Part shown: positions 8,989 to 17,421 of the stretch, piece by piece
How the letters are laid out: each line of letters begins with the position of its first letter
Position numbering within the stretch: position 1 is the first letter of the stretch
Assembly: GCA_963815655.1 (NCBI GenBank)
Contig: CAWFHK010000001.1
Span: forward strand, 4,092,001-4,156,000
Direction of reading: 5' to 3'
Origin: JAWOLE01 sp963815655
GTDB lineage: Bacteria; Acidobacteriota; Thermoanaerobaculia; UBA5066; Gp7-AA6
Length of the DNA stretch: 64,000 nt
The notes under the pieces: generated by a model
Told to the model about the DNA's origin: nothing
The model's database searches: none
Seen by the model: only the letters and a program-made list of their open reading frames with translations
Program-made: the position numbers and the translations under genes

Positions 8989-9291
8989 ATGGCAAAAGAT
9001 TCCGGGAAGGCGCTTTCGAAGTCTCAGATCGCGGATCACCTGGCGAAGTCCACCGGGCAGACCAAGCGCGTGGCGACGCAGTTTCTCGACGACCTGACCG
9101 CCCTGTCCTACAAGGAAGCGAAGAACAGCTTCACGATCCCCGGGGTCGGCAAGCTCGTTCTCGTGAACCGGAAGGCGCGGATGGGCCGCAACCCGGCGAC
9201 GGGCGAGGAGATCAAGATCCCCGCCAAGCGCGTCGTGAAGTTCCGCGTCTCGAAGAAGGCGAAGGACGCCATCCTGGGGCCGAAGAAGTAG
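8989..9291 (+). CDS. hup: HU-family DNA-binding protein
   Basis: 100 residues, the normal length of a histone-like HU/IHF subunit. N-terminal helices (LSKSQIADHLAKSTGQ), the signature NSFTIPGVGKLVLVNRKARMGRNPATGEEI with the DNA-bending beta arm (R-x-G-R-N-P-x-T-G), and a basic C-terminus are all present. The protein is a dimeric nucleoid-structuring factor. It has its own promoter and a strong terminator just after it, fitting a highly expressed single gene. Confidence 0.95.
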   Translation: MAKDSGKALSKSQIADHLAKSTGQTKRVATQFLDDLTALSYKEAKNSFTIPGVGKLVLVNRKARMGRNPATGEEIKIPAKRVVKFRVSKKAKDAILGPKK

Positions 9292-9311
9292 TCGGCGCAC
9301 TCCCGCGGAAG

Positions 9312-9342
9312 AAAAGGCGGTCCCGCAGGACCGCCTTTTTCA
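9312..9342 (+). terminator. Rho-independent terminator after the HU gene
   Basis: A perfect nine-base stem AGGCGGTCC / GGACCGCCT (9315-9323 and 9328-9336) with a four-base loop CGCA is followed by TTTTT, about 20 bases after the HU stop codon. Confidence 0.9.
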
Positions 9343-9366
9343 TTTCCCGGGTTATCCTGTTTTCCG

Positions 9367-9906
9367 ATGTTTCGATCGGTGCGATTCGCCGCCGCCGCGT
9401 CGTTCGCGTTCGCGGGCGCTCTCGCGCTCTCCGCCTCGCCGGACAAGCCGACCTGGCCGTTGACTCTGAGGGAGGGGCTGCCACCCAGCCTGCCGGGATA
9501 CGCGGCCGCGCCGACCGAGAGCCTGCCCGAAGACGCCGAGAACGAGATGGGCGCGTATGTCGAGGTCTCCCGGTTCTTCCAGCGCATCGAGAGTCAGAGC
9601 TCGGTCAGGCAGTTTCGCGTCGCCGTTCAGGACTACGGCGACGGCAAGGACCTGGCCGTCCCGCTGCGCGGCGCCTTCGCGGAGGCGAAGAAGACGGGCG
9701 GCGTCGAAACGCGCGAGACGGAAGTTTCCGGGCACAAGACCTTCGTCGTGACGGACCGCTCGACGGGCCGGCCGACGACCCTCGTCACCGTGATCGTGCT
9801 GCCGTCGCGGCTGGTCCTGGGGCAGGGCGCCAACGTCGCCGCAGAGGAAGCGGTGCAACTGATCAAGTCCGTCGATTTCGCGAAGGTCGCCGCCGTCAAG
9901 CGGTAG
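9367..9906 (+). CDS. Secreted protein of unknown function
   Basis: 179 residues with an N-terminal signal sequence (FRSVRFAAAASFAFAGALAL, cleavage near SAS-P). The mature domain (SLPGYAAAPTESLPEDAENEMGAYVEVSRFF ... VAVQDYG ... FVVTDRSTGRPTTLVTVIVLPSRLVLGQGANV) has alternating beta strands like small periplasmic sensor or chaperone-type folds. No family is recognised. It follows the HU terminator, so it must have its own promoter; it lies 26 bases before the GNAT gene and may be co-transcribed with it. Confidence 0.7.
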   Translation: MFRSVRFAAAASFAFAGALALSASPDKPTWPLTLREGLPPSLPGYAAAPTESLPEDAENEMGAYVEVSRFFQRIESQSSVRQFRVAVQDYGDGKDLAVPLRGAFAEAKKTGGVETRETEVSGHKTFVVTDRSTGRPTTLVTVIVLPSRLVLGQGANVAAEEAVQLIKSVDFAKVAAVKR

Positions 9907-9932
9907 GCGGACTTCATTTGCGAGGCGAAACC

Positions 9933-10418
9933 ATGAGAGCGCGACAGCCGGTCGTTCGCGGGGCGCGGCAAGAGGATGGTCCGCGCATCATCGAGCTCGA
10001 TCGGGAGCTGGCCCGGTTCGAGAAGCTTCCTCCGCCCGACGACGTCGAAGCCGAACGGCTCCTCTCCTGGATCTTCGTATCGAAAAAGCTCGAGGCCCTC
10101 GTCGCGGAGCTCGACGGCCGGGTCGAGGGCGTCGCCCTCTTCTACGAGGGGCTCGGCAGTTTCCGCGCGCGGCCTTTCCTCTACCTCGAGGACCTCGTCA
10201 TCTCCGAAGACGCCCGGAGCCGCGGCATCGGCGAGGCGCTGATGGCGGCCCTCGCGCGCGAGACCCTCGCGCGCGGCGCCCTGCGCCTGGAGTGGGTGGT
10301 CCTCGACTGGAACGAGAGGGCGATCCGCTTCTACGAACGCTTCGGCGCCCGGCAGCCGAAGGAATGGGTCAAGTTCACGCTCGACGGCCGCGAGCTCGAA
10401 GACCTCGCGCGGCGATAA
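9933..10418 (+). CDS. GNAT-family N-acetyltransferase
   Basis: 161 residues. The acetyl-CoA binding loop is clear in LEDLVISEDARSRGIGEALMAAL (the R-x-x-G-I-G pattern, residues about 88-101), followed by LEWVVLDWNERAIRFYERFGA, the typical C-terminal part. The family transfers acetyl from acetyl-CoA to amines such as polyamines or protein N-termini; this subgroup resembles diamine acetyltransferase-like proteins. The ATG at 9933 is the first in frame before the conserved domain. Confidence 0.88.
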   Translation: MRARQPVVRGARQEDGPRIIELDRELARFEKLPPPDDVEAERLLSWIFVSKKLEALVAELDGRVEGVALFYEGLGSFRARPFLYLEDLVISEDARSRGIGEALMAALARETLARGALRLEWVVLDWNERAIRFYERFGARQPKEWVKFTLDGRELEDLARR

Positions 10419-10587
10419 AGGCTCCTGGCGGGCTCGCGGTCGTGCCTTTCGCGCCGTAGGAGCGGCCCTTGCGGCCGCTCGCCTCTGCTGACTAGGCCTC
10501 GTCGTGGAGACGGCCAAGAGGGACCACGAGGCACGAAGAGAGACCCCATCTCCTCGCCTTCTCCCCGACCGCCGGCTCGCCCCCGGG

Positions 10588-10998
10588 TCATCCTTTCTCG
10601 GTCTTCCATCGCCCGATAAATTCGGTCGGAGACTCGACACGAATCCGCTGCTCCGCCGGCCTGAAATGACGGGCGTTTCCCGTGACGAGGGAGTCCGCTT
10701 CGCCGGTGACGGCGACTTCGAGAAACGGAACGTCCGCCGGGTCGGGGAGCTCCACGTCGAGTGGATGGGCCGACACTCGAAAGGCTTCCGATTCGACTGC
10801 GTCGAGGAGGCTCGAGATCTCCTGCGCCTCCAACGCGAACTTCGGGCGCGGGAGTACGGCCCGATACTCCGCCAGAATCCGATCGTCCACGAGGAGCGTT
10901 ATCTCTCCCGCCAGAAAGAGATCCACGACTCGCCCGGGATTCCCGCTCGGGTTGAGGAGGCCAGCGACCAGGATGTTCGTGTCGAGGACGACCCTCAA
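10588..10998 (-). CDS. PIN-domain toxin, putative endoribonuclease
   Basis: 136 residues. The PIN acidic residues are visible: MRVVLDTNILVAGLL (first Asp), the Glu in LAEYRAVL, the Asp in LPDPADVPFLEVAV and the late LVTGNARHF. These coordinate Mg and cut RNA. The start overlaps the stop of the antitoxin gene by four bases (10995-10998), the usual coupled arrangement. Members of this group (PIN toxin with a long Phd-like partner) are typical type II modules. Confidence 0.88.
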   Translation of the reverse strand: MRVVLDTNILVAGLLNPSGNPGRVVDLFLAGEITLLVDDRILAEYRAVLPRPKFALEAQEISSLLDAVESEAFRVSAHPLDVELPDPADVPFLEVAVTGEADSLVTGNARHFRPAEQRIRVESPTEFIGRWKTEKG

Positions 10999-11282
10999 GC
11001 CGGACGCCGCCGCCGGCGGACCGCCGCGATCTCGCGGTTGATCTCGGCCATGGACATGCGGTCCTTGCCAGTCTCCGCCGCTCTCCGCCGCATCCGCGAG
11101 ACCGCCAGAATCGCTCTCGCCCGCCTGATTGCCGCCACGGTGTCGTCCAGGCGAGTCTCGTCAACGCCGAGCAGAACCCCCATCGGCTTCCCACTCGCCG
11201 TCAGCACGACGTCCTCCTTCGAAAGCACCGACCACACCCGCCCCGGCCGGTTCCGCAGCTCCCGAATGCTCACGTACTTCAT
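10995..11282 (-). CDS. Phd/YefM-type antitoxin
   Basis: 95 residues from the ATG at 11282 (MKYVSIRELRNRPG). The N-terminal half has the Phd fold pattern, with VSIRELRNRPGRVWSVLSKEDVVLTASGKPMGVLLGVD; the C-terminal half is a basic, helical, toxin-binding tail. It should bind and neutralise the following PIN toxin and repress its own promoter. Six upstream codons (MCYACG) are possible but lack a ribosome site. Confidence 0.85.
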   Translation of the reverse strand: MKYVSIRELRNRPGRVWSVLSKEDVVLTASGKPMGVLLGVDETRLDDTVAAIRRARAILAVSRMRRRAAETGKDRMSMAEINREIAAVRRRRRPA

Positions 11283-11377
11283 TCCGCAAGCGTAGCACAT
11301 TCGGCTCCAATGAGGCTACAGAGCCTGACTCGATTCTTGGATCGCCGGGGCCGTTCGGGACCACTTCCCCCTTTGGA

Positions 11378-11495
11378 AGAGATGGGGCTCAGGCTTGCAA
11401 GATGTCGGTCTGCGAAAGCCTCGGCACGATCGGCGCAGGTGAACTCCTCATCTTGCCATCTAGCAGACTGACCCCACCTCTTTCCTGGGCCCCCA
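11378..11495. repeat. REP-like intergenic element, copy A (GACCCCACCTC family)
   Basis: About 115 bases that begin with GGAAGAGATGGGGCTCAG and end with GACTGACCCCACCTCTTTCC, so that the outer parts are inverted copies of each other. The inner part GGTGAACTCCTCATCTTGCC recurs in the copy at 13387. The two copies are direct repeats on either side of the secreted-gene pair at 11534-13320. Similar half units occur at many places from 21 to 34.5 kb. Confidence 0.75.
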
Positions 11496-11533
11496 TTTCA
11501 CCTCCGGGACTGGCCCCATTTCTCCCACAGGGT

Positions 11534-12302
11534 TTACTCGACGGGGCAGGCTCCGGGAACGCTCGTCGGTTGAGGGTTCTGGTGAGGGGCGCAGGGGTCC
11601 GGGACGCCGGGCGGGAGGGTGAAGTCGGGAGCGAGCGGGCAGGCCAGATATGCCACCGCCGCGCCGGACCAGTAGCCGGCGTCTGTCGAGATGGGACCCG
11701 TGCCGCTTTTCGACCGCTTCCAGGGGACGGAGCCCACGATCCCGTACGGGTCGGTTCCGGAGCGTACTGACAGACCGTTCGAACGGTGCGGTTGTTGTTG
11801 CCGGTTGCGGTGTTGCCCCCGTCCGCGCCGAGGAGCAGACAGTTGGCGCCGGGAGGATCGCACGCGGGCGCCAGGGCGGGCGGCGTCACGTCGCCGGGAT
11901 TGAACAGCGTGTCCTTCGATCCGTTCCCGGAGTTCTTTCCGCCCGACCCGATCGCTCCGAAGATCAGCCGATTGCCCGGGTTCTGAAACGACAGCGGCGC
12001 GATCCGATATTGGCTTGGCTGAGCTGGTTCAGGTAGATCGGATCTCGGTACCCGACGCCGTTAGTATTCTCGTAGTACCCGCAGGTGGACTTCTCGCTGT
12101 TCCTCGATCCGGGGCCCGGATAACACTTGGTCCCGACGTTGCCTTCGATGCAGCCGAAGAACCTCGCCCCGGTGTCTCCCCGGCGCAGCCCCGGGTCGGG
12201 CTGCTGGCAGTCGTAGCCGGCCGCGCCGAGCGCGCGATCCGCGGTCAACAGGAGCGCGGCGGCTGCCACGATCGCCAGCAGCTTCGTCATCGCTTCGCGC
12301 AT
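11534..12302 (-). pseudogene. Broken gene for a secreted protein of unknown function (two apparent frameshifts)
   Basis: The minus strand starts with a good signal peptide (MTKLLAIVAAAALLLTADRALGA) and a cysteine-containing segment (CQQPDPGLRRGD, CIEGNVGTKCYPGPG). Near 12000 the protein-like sequence moves to another frame (PLSFQNPGNRLIFGAIGSGG ... FNPGDV ... GANCLLLGADGG) and near 11775 to a third one (GTDPYGIVGSVPWKRS ... YWSGAAVAYLACPLAPDF), ending at 11534. Each segment reads like real secreted-protein sequence, so one gene of about 255 codons seems to have been broken by two indels, or the assembly has errors. Family unknown. Confidence 0.6.
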
Positions 12303-13320
12303 GAGCCCTCCCTTGACACTCGCACGACGGCTTGCACTACCCTCCGAAGGTTATCCGGGCGAGATCTTCCCGCTACTCTGCATCGGCATGCACCAAGATG
12401 GCGGACTCAACCTCAAGATGTTGAGCCTCGCCACCTACCAGGCGGGCGGGGGCATCGTCGTGGCCTTCAACTTCAACTGGTTCGGCCCTCCGTTCGGCAT
12501 ACAGGGCGCGTGGTTGGCGACCGACTCGTCCTACCTCAGCCCCGGCGGAATCGACTTCAGCGATGCTTCGCTCGCTACCTGCACGTTTGCCCCACTCTGC
12601 GCCGGCGTAACGAACCTCAATGCGTTCTACCGCCAGACGCTGACCCTGGCGGGAGGAGCGACGCAGGCGGCCACCTGGAGCGATGGCGCGTCCCTGATGG
12701 CCTACAAGGGAAGGGCCGTGGGCGTCAACGCCTACGTCGGCGACCTCGCGGACAACTGGAGCGGCCAGTTCGCGAAGGTCGTCGCCAACGCCGGGCGGTG
12801 GCTGAGCCCGCCGGCATGCGCGTCTCCGGTGAAGGTCTGGATCGGGCTGGCCAACAGCGACGACGTCGGGCTCAAGTTCGATCTCCTGGCGACTGTTTAC
12901 GTCAATGGCGCTCCTGTCGGCTCGGGTCAGCTCGACAGCGTTCCCGGCGGCTCGAGCGGATTCAATAACGCGAGCCTCCGGACGATCCCGGTGAATCTGA
13001 CGGGCGGTCCGGTCTCGGTCCATTCGGGAGACACGCTGGCCGTCCAGGTTTCCGCGAGGAACGCCTGCGTGGGCAGCGGCCACAACAACGGCCGCGCCCG
13101 TCTCTGGTACAACGGGCAGCCGATAGATTCGGGTGCCGGCCGGGACGCCGGAAGCCGCTTCGACGCTTCCGTTGTCGGGTCGCCACACGACTACTTTCTG
13201 CGCTCGAGCTTCACTCTGGACACGACGCCGGGCTCGTCAAGGACCTCGGCAGACGTCTCGGCCGGAGTGAAGTGCGGCCCGTTCCAATCCTTCGGAACCT
13301 GGAGCGAGATCCTCCCGTAA
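12301..13320 (+). CDS. Protein of unknown function with a C-terminal beta domain, likely extracellular
   Basis: 339 residues as read from the ATG at 12301; this start overlaps the start of the divergent broken gene by two bases, so the true start may lie downstream, for example at 12388. The second half (VKVWIGLANSDDVGLKFDLLA, VNGAPVGSGQLDSVPGG, VHSGDTLAVQVSARNACVGSG) is a beta-sandwich-like region seen in extracellular proteins of deltaproteobacteria and acidobacteria. No signal peptide is seen in this frame. A strong hairpin follows the stop. Function unknown. Confidence 0.6.
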   Translation: MSPPLTLARRLALPSEGYPGEIFPLLCIGMHQDGGLNLKMLSLATYQAGGGIVVAFNFNWFGPPFGIQGAWLATDSSYLSPGGIDFSDASLATCTFAPLCAGVTNLNAFYRQTLTLAGGATQAATWSDGASLMAYKGRAVGVNAYVGDLADNWSGQFAKVVANAGRWLSPPACASPVKVWIGLANSDDVGLKFDLLATVYVNGAPVGSGQLDSVPGGSSGFNNASLRTIPVNLTGGPVSVHSGDTLAVQVSARNACVGSGHNNGRARLWYNGQPIDSGAGRDAGSRFDASVVGSPHDYFLRSSFTLDTTPGSSRTSADVSAGVKCGPFQSFGTWSEILP

Positions 13321-13337
13321 CGGTCCTGTGATACAGC

Positions 13338-13375
13338 GGCGCGCCCGGCGGTCGGCTCAAGCCGCCGGGCGCGCC
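13338..13375 (+). terminator. Strong GC hairpin after the 12301 gene
   Basis: A perfect 14-base inverted repeat (GGCGCGCCCGGCGG at 13338-13351, complement at 13362-13375) with a ten-base loop lies 18 bases after the stop. There is no T-run, so it would be a weak intrinsic terminator but could block read-through or protect the 3' end. Confidence 0.65.
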
Positions 13376-13386
13376 GGCCTGCCGAA

Positions 13387-13492
13387 AAGGATGGGGGTCA
13401 GCGTCCATGATCCTCGGCTCGCTCGGCACCAGCGACGCCGGTGAACTCCTCATCTTGCCATCCAGCAGACCGACCCCACCTCTTCCGCGAGT
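13387..13492. repeat. REP-like intergenic element, copy B
   Basis: Related to copy A at 11378. Both have a GATGGGG(G/C)TCAG start, the shared inner block GGTGAACTCCTCATCTTGCC and a GACCCCACCTCTT end in the same order. Copies A and B flank the broken secreted gene and its divergent neighbour. Confidence 0.75.
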
Positions 13493-13544
13493 CTCCCCGC
13501 CGGCGACCTGAGGACGGGCGCCGCCGGGGCGAGCCGCGCTGCCG

Positions 13545-13573
13545 TTGACAGGCGAAACTCGCTTGAGTTACCT
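13545..13573 (+). promoter_or_regulatory. Possible promoter of the haem peroxidase gene
   Basis: A perfect -35 TTGACA (13545-13550) is followed after 17 bases by TTACCT (13568-13573), a weak -10. It ends about 50 bases before the peroxidase start. Confidence 0.4.
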
Positions 13574-13623
13574 TCGCTCCTGCACTAAGTCTAAATTAAT
13601 TTATGGGGCTTGCACCTTACCTC

Positions 13624-15276
13624 ATGAAGACCAAAGCTGGAATCTGGCTGCTCGCTCTCGCCCTCGCCGGCGGCCGTGTTTGGGCCAACCCATTTGAAGT
13701 CAGGATCCGGCACGTCGCGGCGCCCCTGAAAAGTCAAGCCTCGCCCAACCCCCGTCCCGCCATTTTCCCGTACGAATTTCGTTCCATTGATGGCTCCGCG
13801 AACAACCCGATCGATTCCACGCGCGGCGCGGCCAGCACTCCACTTCTCCGGACAACCACGAATGCTTATGCCGATGGCTCCGGCTCGCCGGCCGGCGGCG
13901 ACCAAAGAGGCGCGCGCGACATCAGCAATCTCCTGGTGGCGCAAGACCACCTCATTCCGAACTCGCGAAGAGTCACTGATTTCCTCTGGCAATGGGGACA
14001 GTTCATCGATCACGACATGGATCTGACGCCGGCAATCGATCCACTCGAGCCGTTTGATATTCCGGTGCCGCCCGGCGATCCCTTTTTTGATCCAGACAAT
14101 ACCGGCACGCAGATCATTGAGTTCGGCCGCTCGTTCTACCAGATGATCGACGGCGTGCGCGAGCAAGTGAACATCGACACTGCGTACATCGATGCTTCGC
14201 AGGTTTATGGCTCCGATGAAGCTCGGGCCCACGAACTGCGTCGGCTTGACGGGAGCGGCAGGCTGAAGACGACACCTGGCAATCTGCTGCCGTACAACCT
14301 CCACGGTTTTCCAAATTTTCCGGACGCCGAGGCGATTTATTTTCTGGCCGGCGACTTGCGTTCCAACGAGCAGCTGGGTCTCACTGCGATGCACACGCTC
14401 TTTGTGCGGGAACACAATTTCTGGGCTGCCGCTATCCACGCCGCACAGCCGCATTTGAATGACGACGGCATCTACCTGCGTGCGCGGGCGATGGTCGGCG
14501 CCGAGATCCAGATCATCACCTACCGCGATTTCCTTCCGCTCCTATTGGGCAATCATCCGCTTGCGCCGTATCGTGGTTATCGGCCCGAGGTCAATGCCGG
14601 CATCGCCAATGTCTTTTCGGGCGCAGCGTATCGCGTAGGGCATACGCTGCTTTCTCCTCAGCTGCTCCGCTTGGACAGTCACAATCGTTCGATCGGAAAC
14701 ATCAGCCAGGCCGATGCGTTCTTTAATCCGACACAGATTAGCAGTATCGGCATCGAACCCTATTTGCGCGGGCTGGCCAAGCAGCGGCCACAGGAGGTTG
14801 ACGCTTACGTGGTCGATCCGGTGCGCAATTTTCTCTTTGGTCAACCGGGCCAGGGCGGCTTCGACCTGCCGGCGCTCAACGTTCAACGCGGCCGCGACCA
14901 TGGGCTACCCCGCTACAATCAGGTCCGGATGGATTACGGCCTGCCGCCCTACGCCACGTTCGCGGACATGAACCCCGACCCCGTCATACAAGAGAAGCTC
15001 GCGACGGCCTATGCGTCACCCGACGACGTTGATATCTGGATTGGCGCACTCGCGGAAAAGCATAAGGCGGGCATGATGGTGAGCGAGACGACCTACACCA
15101 TTCTGAAGGACCAGTTCGAACGGCTGCGCGACGGCGATCGTTTCTGGTATCAAAGCTACCTGCCGCGCCCGCTCGTCGCCGTGCTGGAACATCAATCCTT
15201 GAGCGACATCATTCGCCGCAACACCACCATCGGTCACGAGCTGCAAGAAGACGTCTTCCGACTGCCAGGCAATTGA
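13624..15276 (+). CDS. Secreted animal-type haem peroxidase
   Basis: 550 residues from ATG 13624, chosen because it gives a regular signal peptide (MKTKAGIWLLALALAGG, cleavage near WAN). Residues are those of the peroxidase-cyclooxygenase superfamily: distal histidine H130 in WGQFIDHDMDLTP, with the adjacent Asp for calcium; catalytic Arg R246 in GDLRSNEQ; TAMHTLFVREHN; proximal histidine H340 in AYRVGHTLL. It should oxidise halides or organic substrates with hydrogen peroxide outside the cell. Base composition is visibly lower in GC than the neighbours and flanking genes are unrelated, suggesting transfer. Confidence 0.93.
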   Translation: MKTKAGIWLLALALAGGRVWANPFEVRIRHVAAPLKSQASPNPRPAIFPYEFRSIDGSANNPIDSTRGAASTPLLRTTTNAYADGSGSPAGGDQRGARDISNLLVAQDHLIPNSRRVTDFLWQWGQFIDHDMDLTPAIDPLEPFDIPVPPGDPFFDPDNTGTQIIEFGRSFYQMIDGVREQVNIDTAYIDASQVYGSDEARAHELRRLDGSGRLKTTPGNLLPYNLHGFPNFPDAEAIYFLAGDLRSNEQLGLTAMHTLFVREHNFWAAAIHAAQPHLNDDGIYLRARAMVGAEIQIITYRDFLPLLLGNHPLAPYRGYRPEVNAGIANVFSGAAYRVGHTLLSPQLLRLDSHNRSIGNISQADAFFNPTQISSIGIEPYLRGLAKQRPQEVDAYVVDPVRNFLFGQPGQGGFDLPALNVQRGRDHGLPRYNQVRMDYGLPPYATFADMNPDPVIQEKLATAYASPDDVDIWIGALAEKHKAGMMVSETTYTILKDQFERLRDGDRFWYQSYLPRPLVAVLEHQSLSDIIRRNTTIGHELQEDVFRLPGN

Positions 15277-15411
15277 GTCCCGCATAGCATACCGCCGGAG
15301 AAGGGGTTCGAATCGGGGAGACCGGCGGAGTCCTCGAGGCGGGCTCTTGTAGACTTCACGCCGGCTTCATTTCGCTCTGGAGAGGCTGGGCGGCAAACCG
15401 GAGGGACTCTC

Positions 15412-16575
15412 ATGTCCGCCTTCAAAGACTTGGCGATGACCCCGGCATCCGCGGCCCGTCCGGAGGAGGCGTCCGAGCGGGACGGGCTGGAGCTTCCGAC
15501 TCGATTTCACCGGGGGGCGCCGGGCGCCTCGCCGGGCGTTGGCCTGGACGAGCTCGCGGGAATGCGCGCGGGAGCGGCGGTGCGCGTCACCTGCATCGAC
15601 TATGGCCCCGGCGGGCACGAGGCGCGCACGGTCGACGACCTCGAGGATTTCCTCGTCCATCACCGTCCCGAGTGGGCGGCCGTTCGCTGGATCAACGTCG
15701 ACGGCCTCTCCGATCCCGCCCCGATCCGGGCGCTCGCCGCGAAGTACGGGCTCCACCCGCTCGCGATCGAAGACCTCCTCGACACGAACCAGCGGCCGAA
15801 GATCGACGCCTTCCTGCCGGAGGGCGACCGTCCCGCCCGGCTCTTTCTGATCGTGAGGATGGTGCAGCTGATCGAAGGCTTCCTCTCGAGCGAGCAGATC
15901 TCGATCTTCGCGGGCCACAGGACGATCCTCACCTTCCAGCAGACGCAGGGCGACGTCTGGGACCCGATCCGGCAGCGCATCGCGAAGCCGGGATCCCGCA
16001 TGCGGGAATCGGACGCGAGCTATCTGCTCTATGCGCTCCTCGACGCGATCGTGGACCACTGCTTCCCGGTGCTCGAGCACTACGGCGATCGCCTGGAGGA
16101 CCTCGAGGACCTGGTGCTGGACCGCCCGGACCGCGAGGTCATCCAGCAGATCCATGTGCTCAAGCGCGAGCTGCTGCTGCTGCGCCGGGCCGTGTGGCCG
16201 ATGCGCGAGGTGATCAACGGCGTGCAGCGCGAGCCGCACGAGTGCGTCAGCGAGACGTCGCGGCTCTATCTTCGCGACGTCTACGACCATACGATCCAGA
16301 TCATGGACATCATCGAGACCTACCGCGAGGTCGCCTCGAGCCTGACGGAAACCTACATGACCTCGATGTCGAACAGGCTGTCGGAGGTCATGAAGGTCTT
16401 GACCGTCATCGGCACGATCTTTATCCCCCTGACCTTCCTCGTCGGCGTTTACGGGATGAACTTCGAGCACATGCCCGAATTGAAGTGGTCCTACTCGTAC
16501 CCTGTGTTCTGGATCCTCTGCATCCTGATCTGCGGCGGAATGCTCTACGGGTTCCGCCGGCGCGGCTGGCTCTGA
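15412..16575 (+). CDS. corA: CorA-family magnesium/cobalt channel
   Basis: 387 residues. The large cytoplasmic N-terminal domain (about 45-320) ends in a long stalk helix with EVASSLTETYMTSMSNRLSEVMKVLT, followed by two membrane helices (about 328-346 and 360-380). The GMN selectivity motif sits at 348-350 in YGMNFEHMPEL. It forms a pentameric Mg(2+) channel in the inner membrane. The first 45 residues are longer than usual and disordered-looking; a later start is possible. It is a single gene. Confidence 0.95.
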   Translation: MSAFKDLAMTPASAARPEEASERDGLELPTRFHRGAPGASPGVGLDELAGMRAGAAVRVTCIDYGPGGHEARTVDDLEDFLVHHRPEWAAVRWINVDGLSDPAPIRALAAKYGLHPLAIEDLLDTNQRPKIDAFLPEGDRPARLFLIVRMVQLIEGFLSSEQISIFAGHRTILTFQQTQGDVWDPIRQRIAKPGSRMRESDASYLLYALLDAIVDHCFPVLEHYGDRLEDLEDLVLDRPDREVIQQIHVLKRELLLLRRAVWPMREVINGVQREPHECVSETSRLYLRDVYDHTIQIMDIIETYREVASSLTETYMTSMSNRLSEVMKVLTVIGTIFIPLTFLVGVYGMNFEHMPELKWSYSYPVFWILCILICGGMLYGFRRRGWL

Positions 16576-16701
16576 CGCCGCGTGAGGCGAAATTTCTTAC
16601 GGAAACATTACACACGCGGCGAGTCGAGGCGGGCGGCCGACGGCGCCGAGCGAGGGAAGAAGGCCTGAGAACCGCCGCCCGGATGATGGTAGCTTGCGCC
16701 G

Positions 16702-17421
16702 ATGCCGGCCGTGACGGAGCGGGCCGTCTTCCGCGCCCGCGGGATCACGAAGATTTACCACATGGGGGAGGTGGACGTCGCCGCGCTGCGATCGGTGGAC
16801 CTCGACCTCTACGAGGGGGAGCTTGCCGTCCTGCTGGGACCCTCGGGCAGCGGGAAGTCCACGCTGCTCAACATCCTCGGCGGCCTCGACGTGCCCACGG
16901 CCGGCGACGTCTTCTACCGCGACCACGACCTCTCCATTGACGACGACCGCGCGTTGACCCGCTATCGCCGCGAGCACGTCGGTTTCGTGTTCCAGTTCTA
17001 CAACCTCATCCCGAGCCTGACCGCGCGCGAGAACGTCGCCCTCGTAACCGAGATCGCCCACGACCCGATGGATCCGGAAGAGGCGCTGGCTCTGGTCGGC
17101 CTCTCCGAGAGGCTGGACCACTTCCCCGCGCAGCTCTCGGGGGGAGAGCAGCAGCGGGTCGCGATCGCTCGGGCGATCGCGAAGCGGCCCGAGGTCCTCC
17201 TCTGCGACGAGCCGACCGGAGCGCTCGACTACGCGACGGGGAAGGTCGTGCTGGAGGCCATCGCCCTGATCAACCGGAACCTCGGGACGACGACCGCGGT
17301 CATCACGCACAACGCCTCGATCGCGCGCATGGCGGACCGGATCATCCGCATGCGGTCCGGGCGCATCCTCGATGTCGAGCGGAACCCCGAGAAGGTCTCG
17401 CCGGCCGAGCTGGAGTGGTGA
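16702..17421 (+). CDS. ABC transporter ATP-binding protein (LolD/MacB type)
   Basis: 239 residues. Walker A GPSGSGKS at 46-53, the Q-loop in FVFQFYNLIPSLTA, signature LSGGEQ at 145-150, Walker B VLLCDE at 165-170 and the switch His in VITHN. The sequence belongs to the LolD/MacB/FtsE branch, which powers FtsX-type permeases by a mechanical (mechanotransmission) cycle. It is the first gene of an exporter operon; its stop TGA abuts the ATG of the permease gene. Confidence 0.93.
   Translation: MPAVTERAVFRARGITKIYHMGEVDVAALRSVDLDLYEGELAVLLGPSGSGKSTLLNILGGLDVPTAGDVFYRDHDLSIDDDRALTRYRREHVGFVFQFYNLIPSLTARENVALVTEIAHDPMDPEEALALVGLSERLDHFPAQLSGGEQQRVAIARAIAKRPEVLLCDEPTGALDYATGKVVLEAIALINRNLGTTTAVITHNASIARMADRIIRMRSGRILDVERNPEKVSPAELEW

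Noticed and set aside
10430..10587. Possible terminator or small RNA between the GNAT and PIN genes
   Set aside because: A GGAGCGGCC/GGCCGCTCC-type inverted repeat is present near 10458-10480 but has no T-run and no other support.
15300..15320. GGGGTTCGAATCGGGG looks like a tRNA T-arm; a similar GCTTCGAATCC stands at 43160
   Set aside because: No acceptor, D- or anticodon stems can be found around either site; the second is part of a foldback element.
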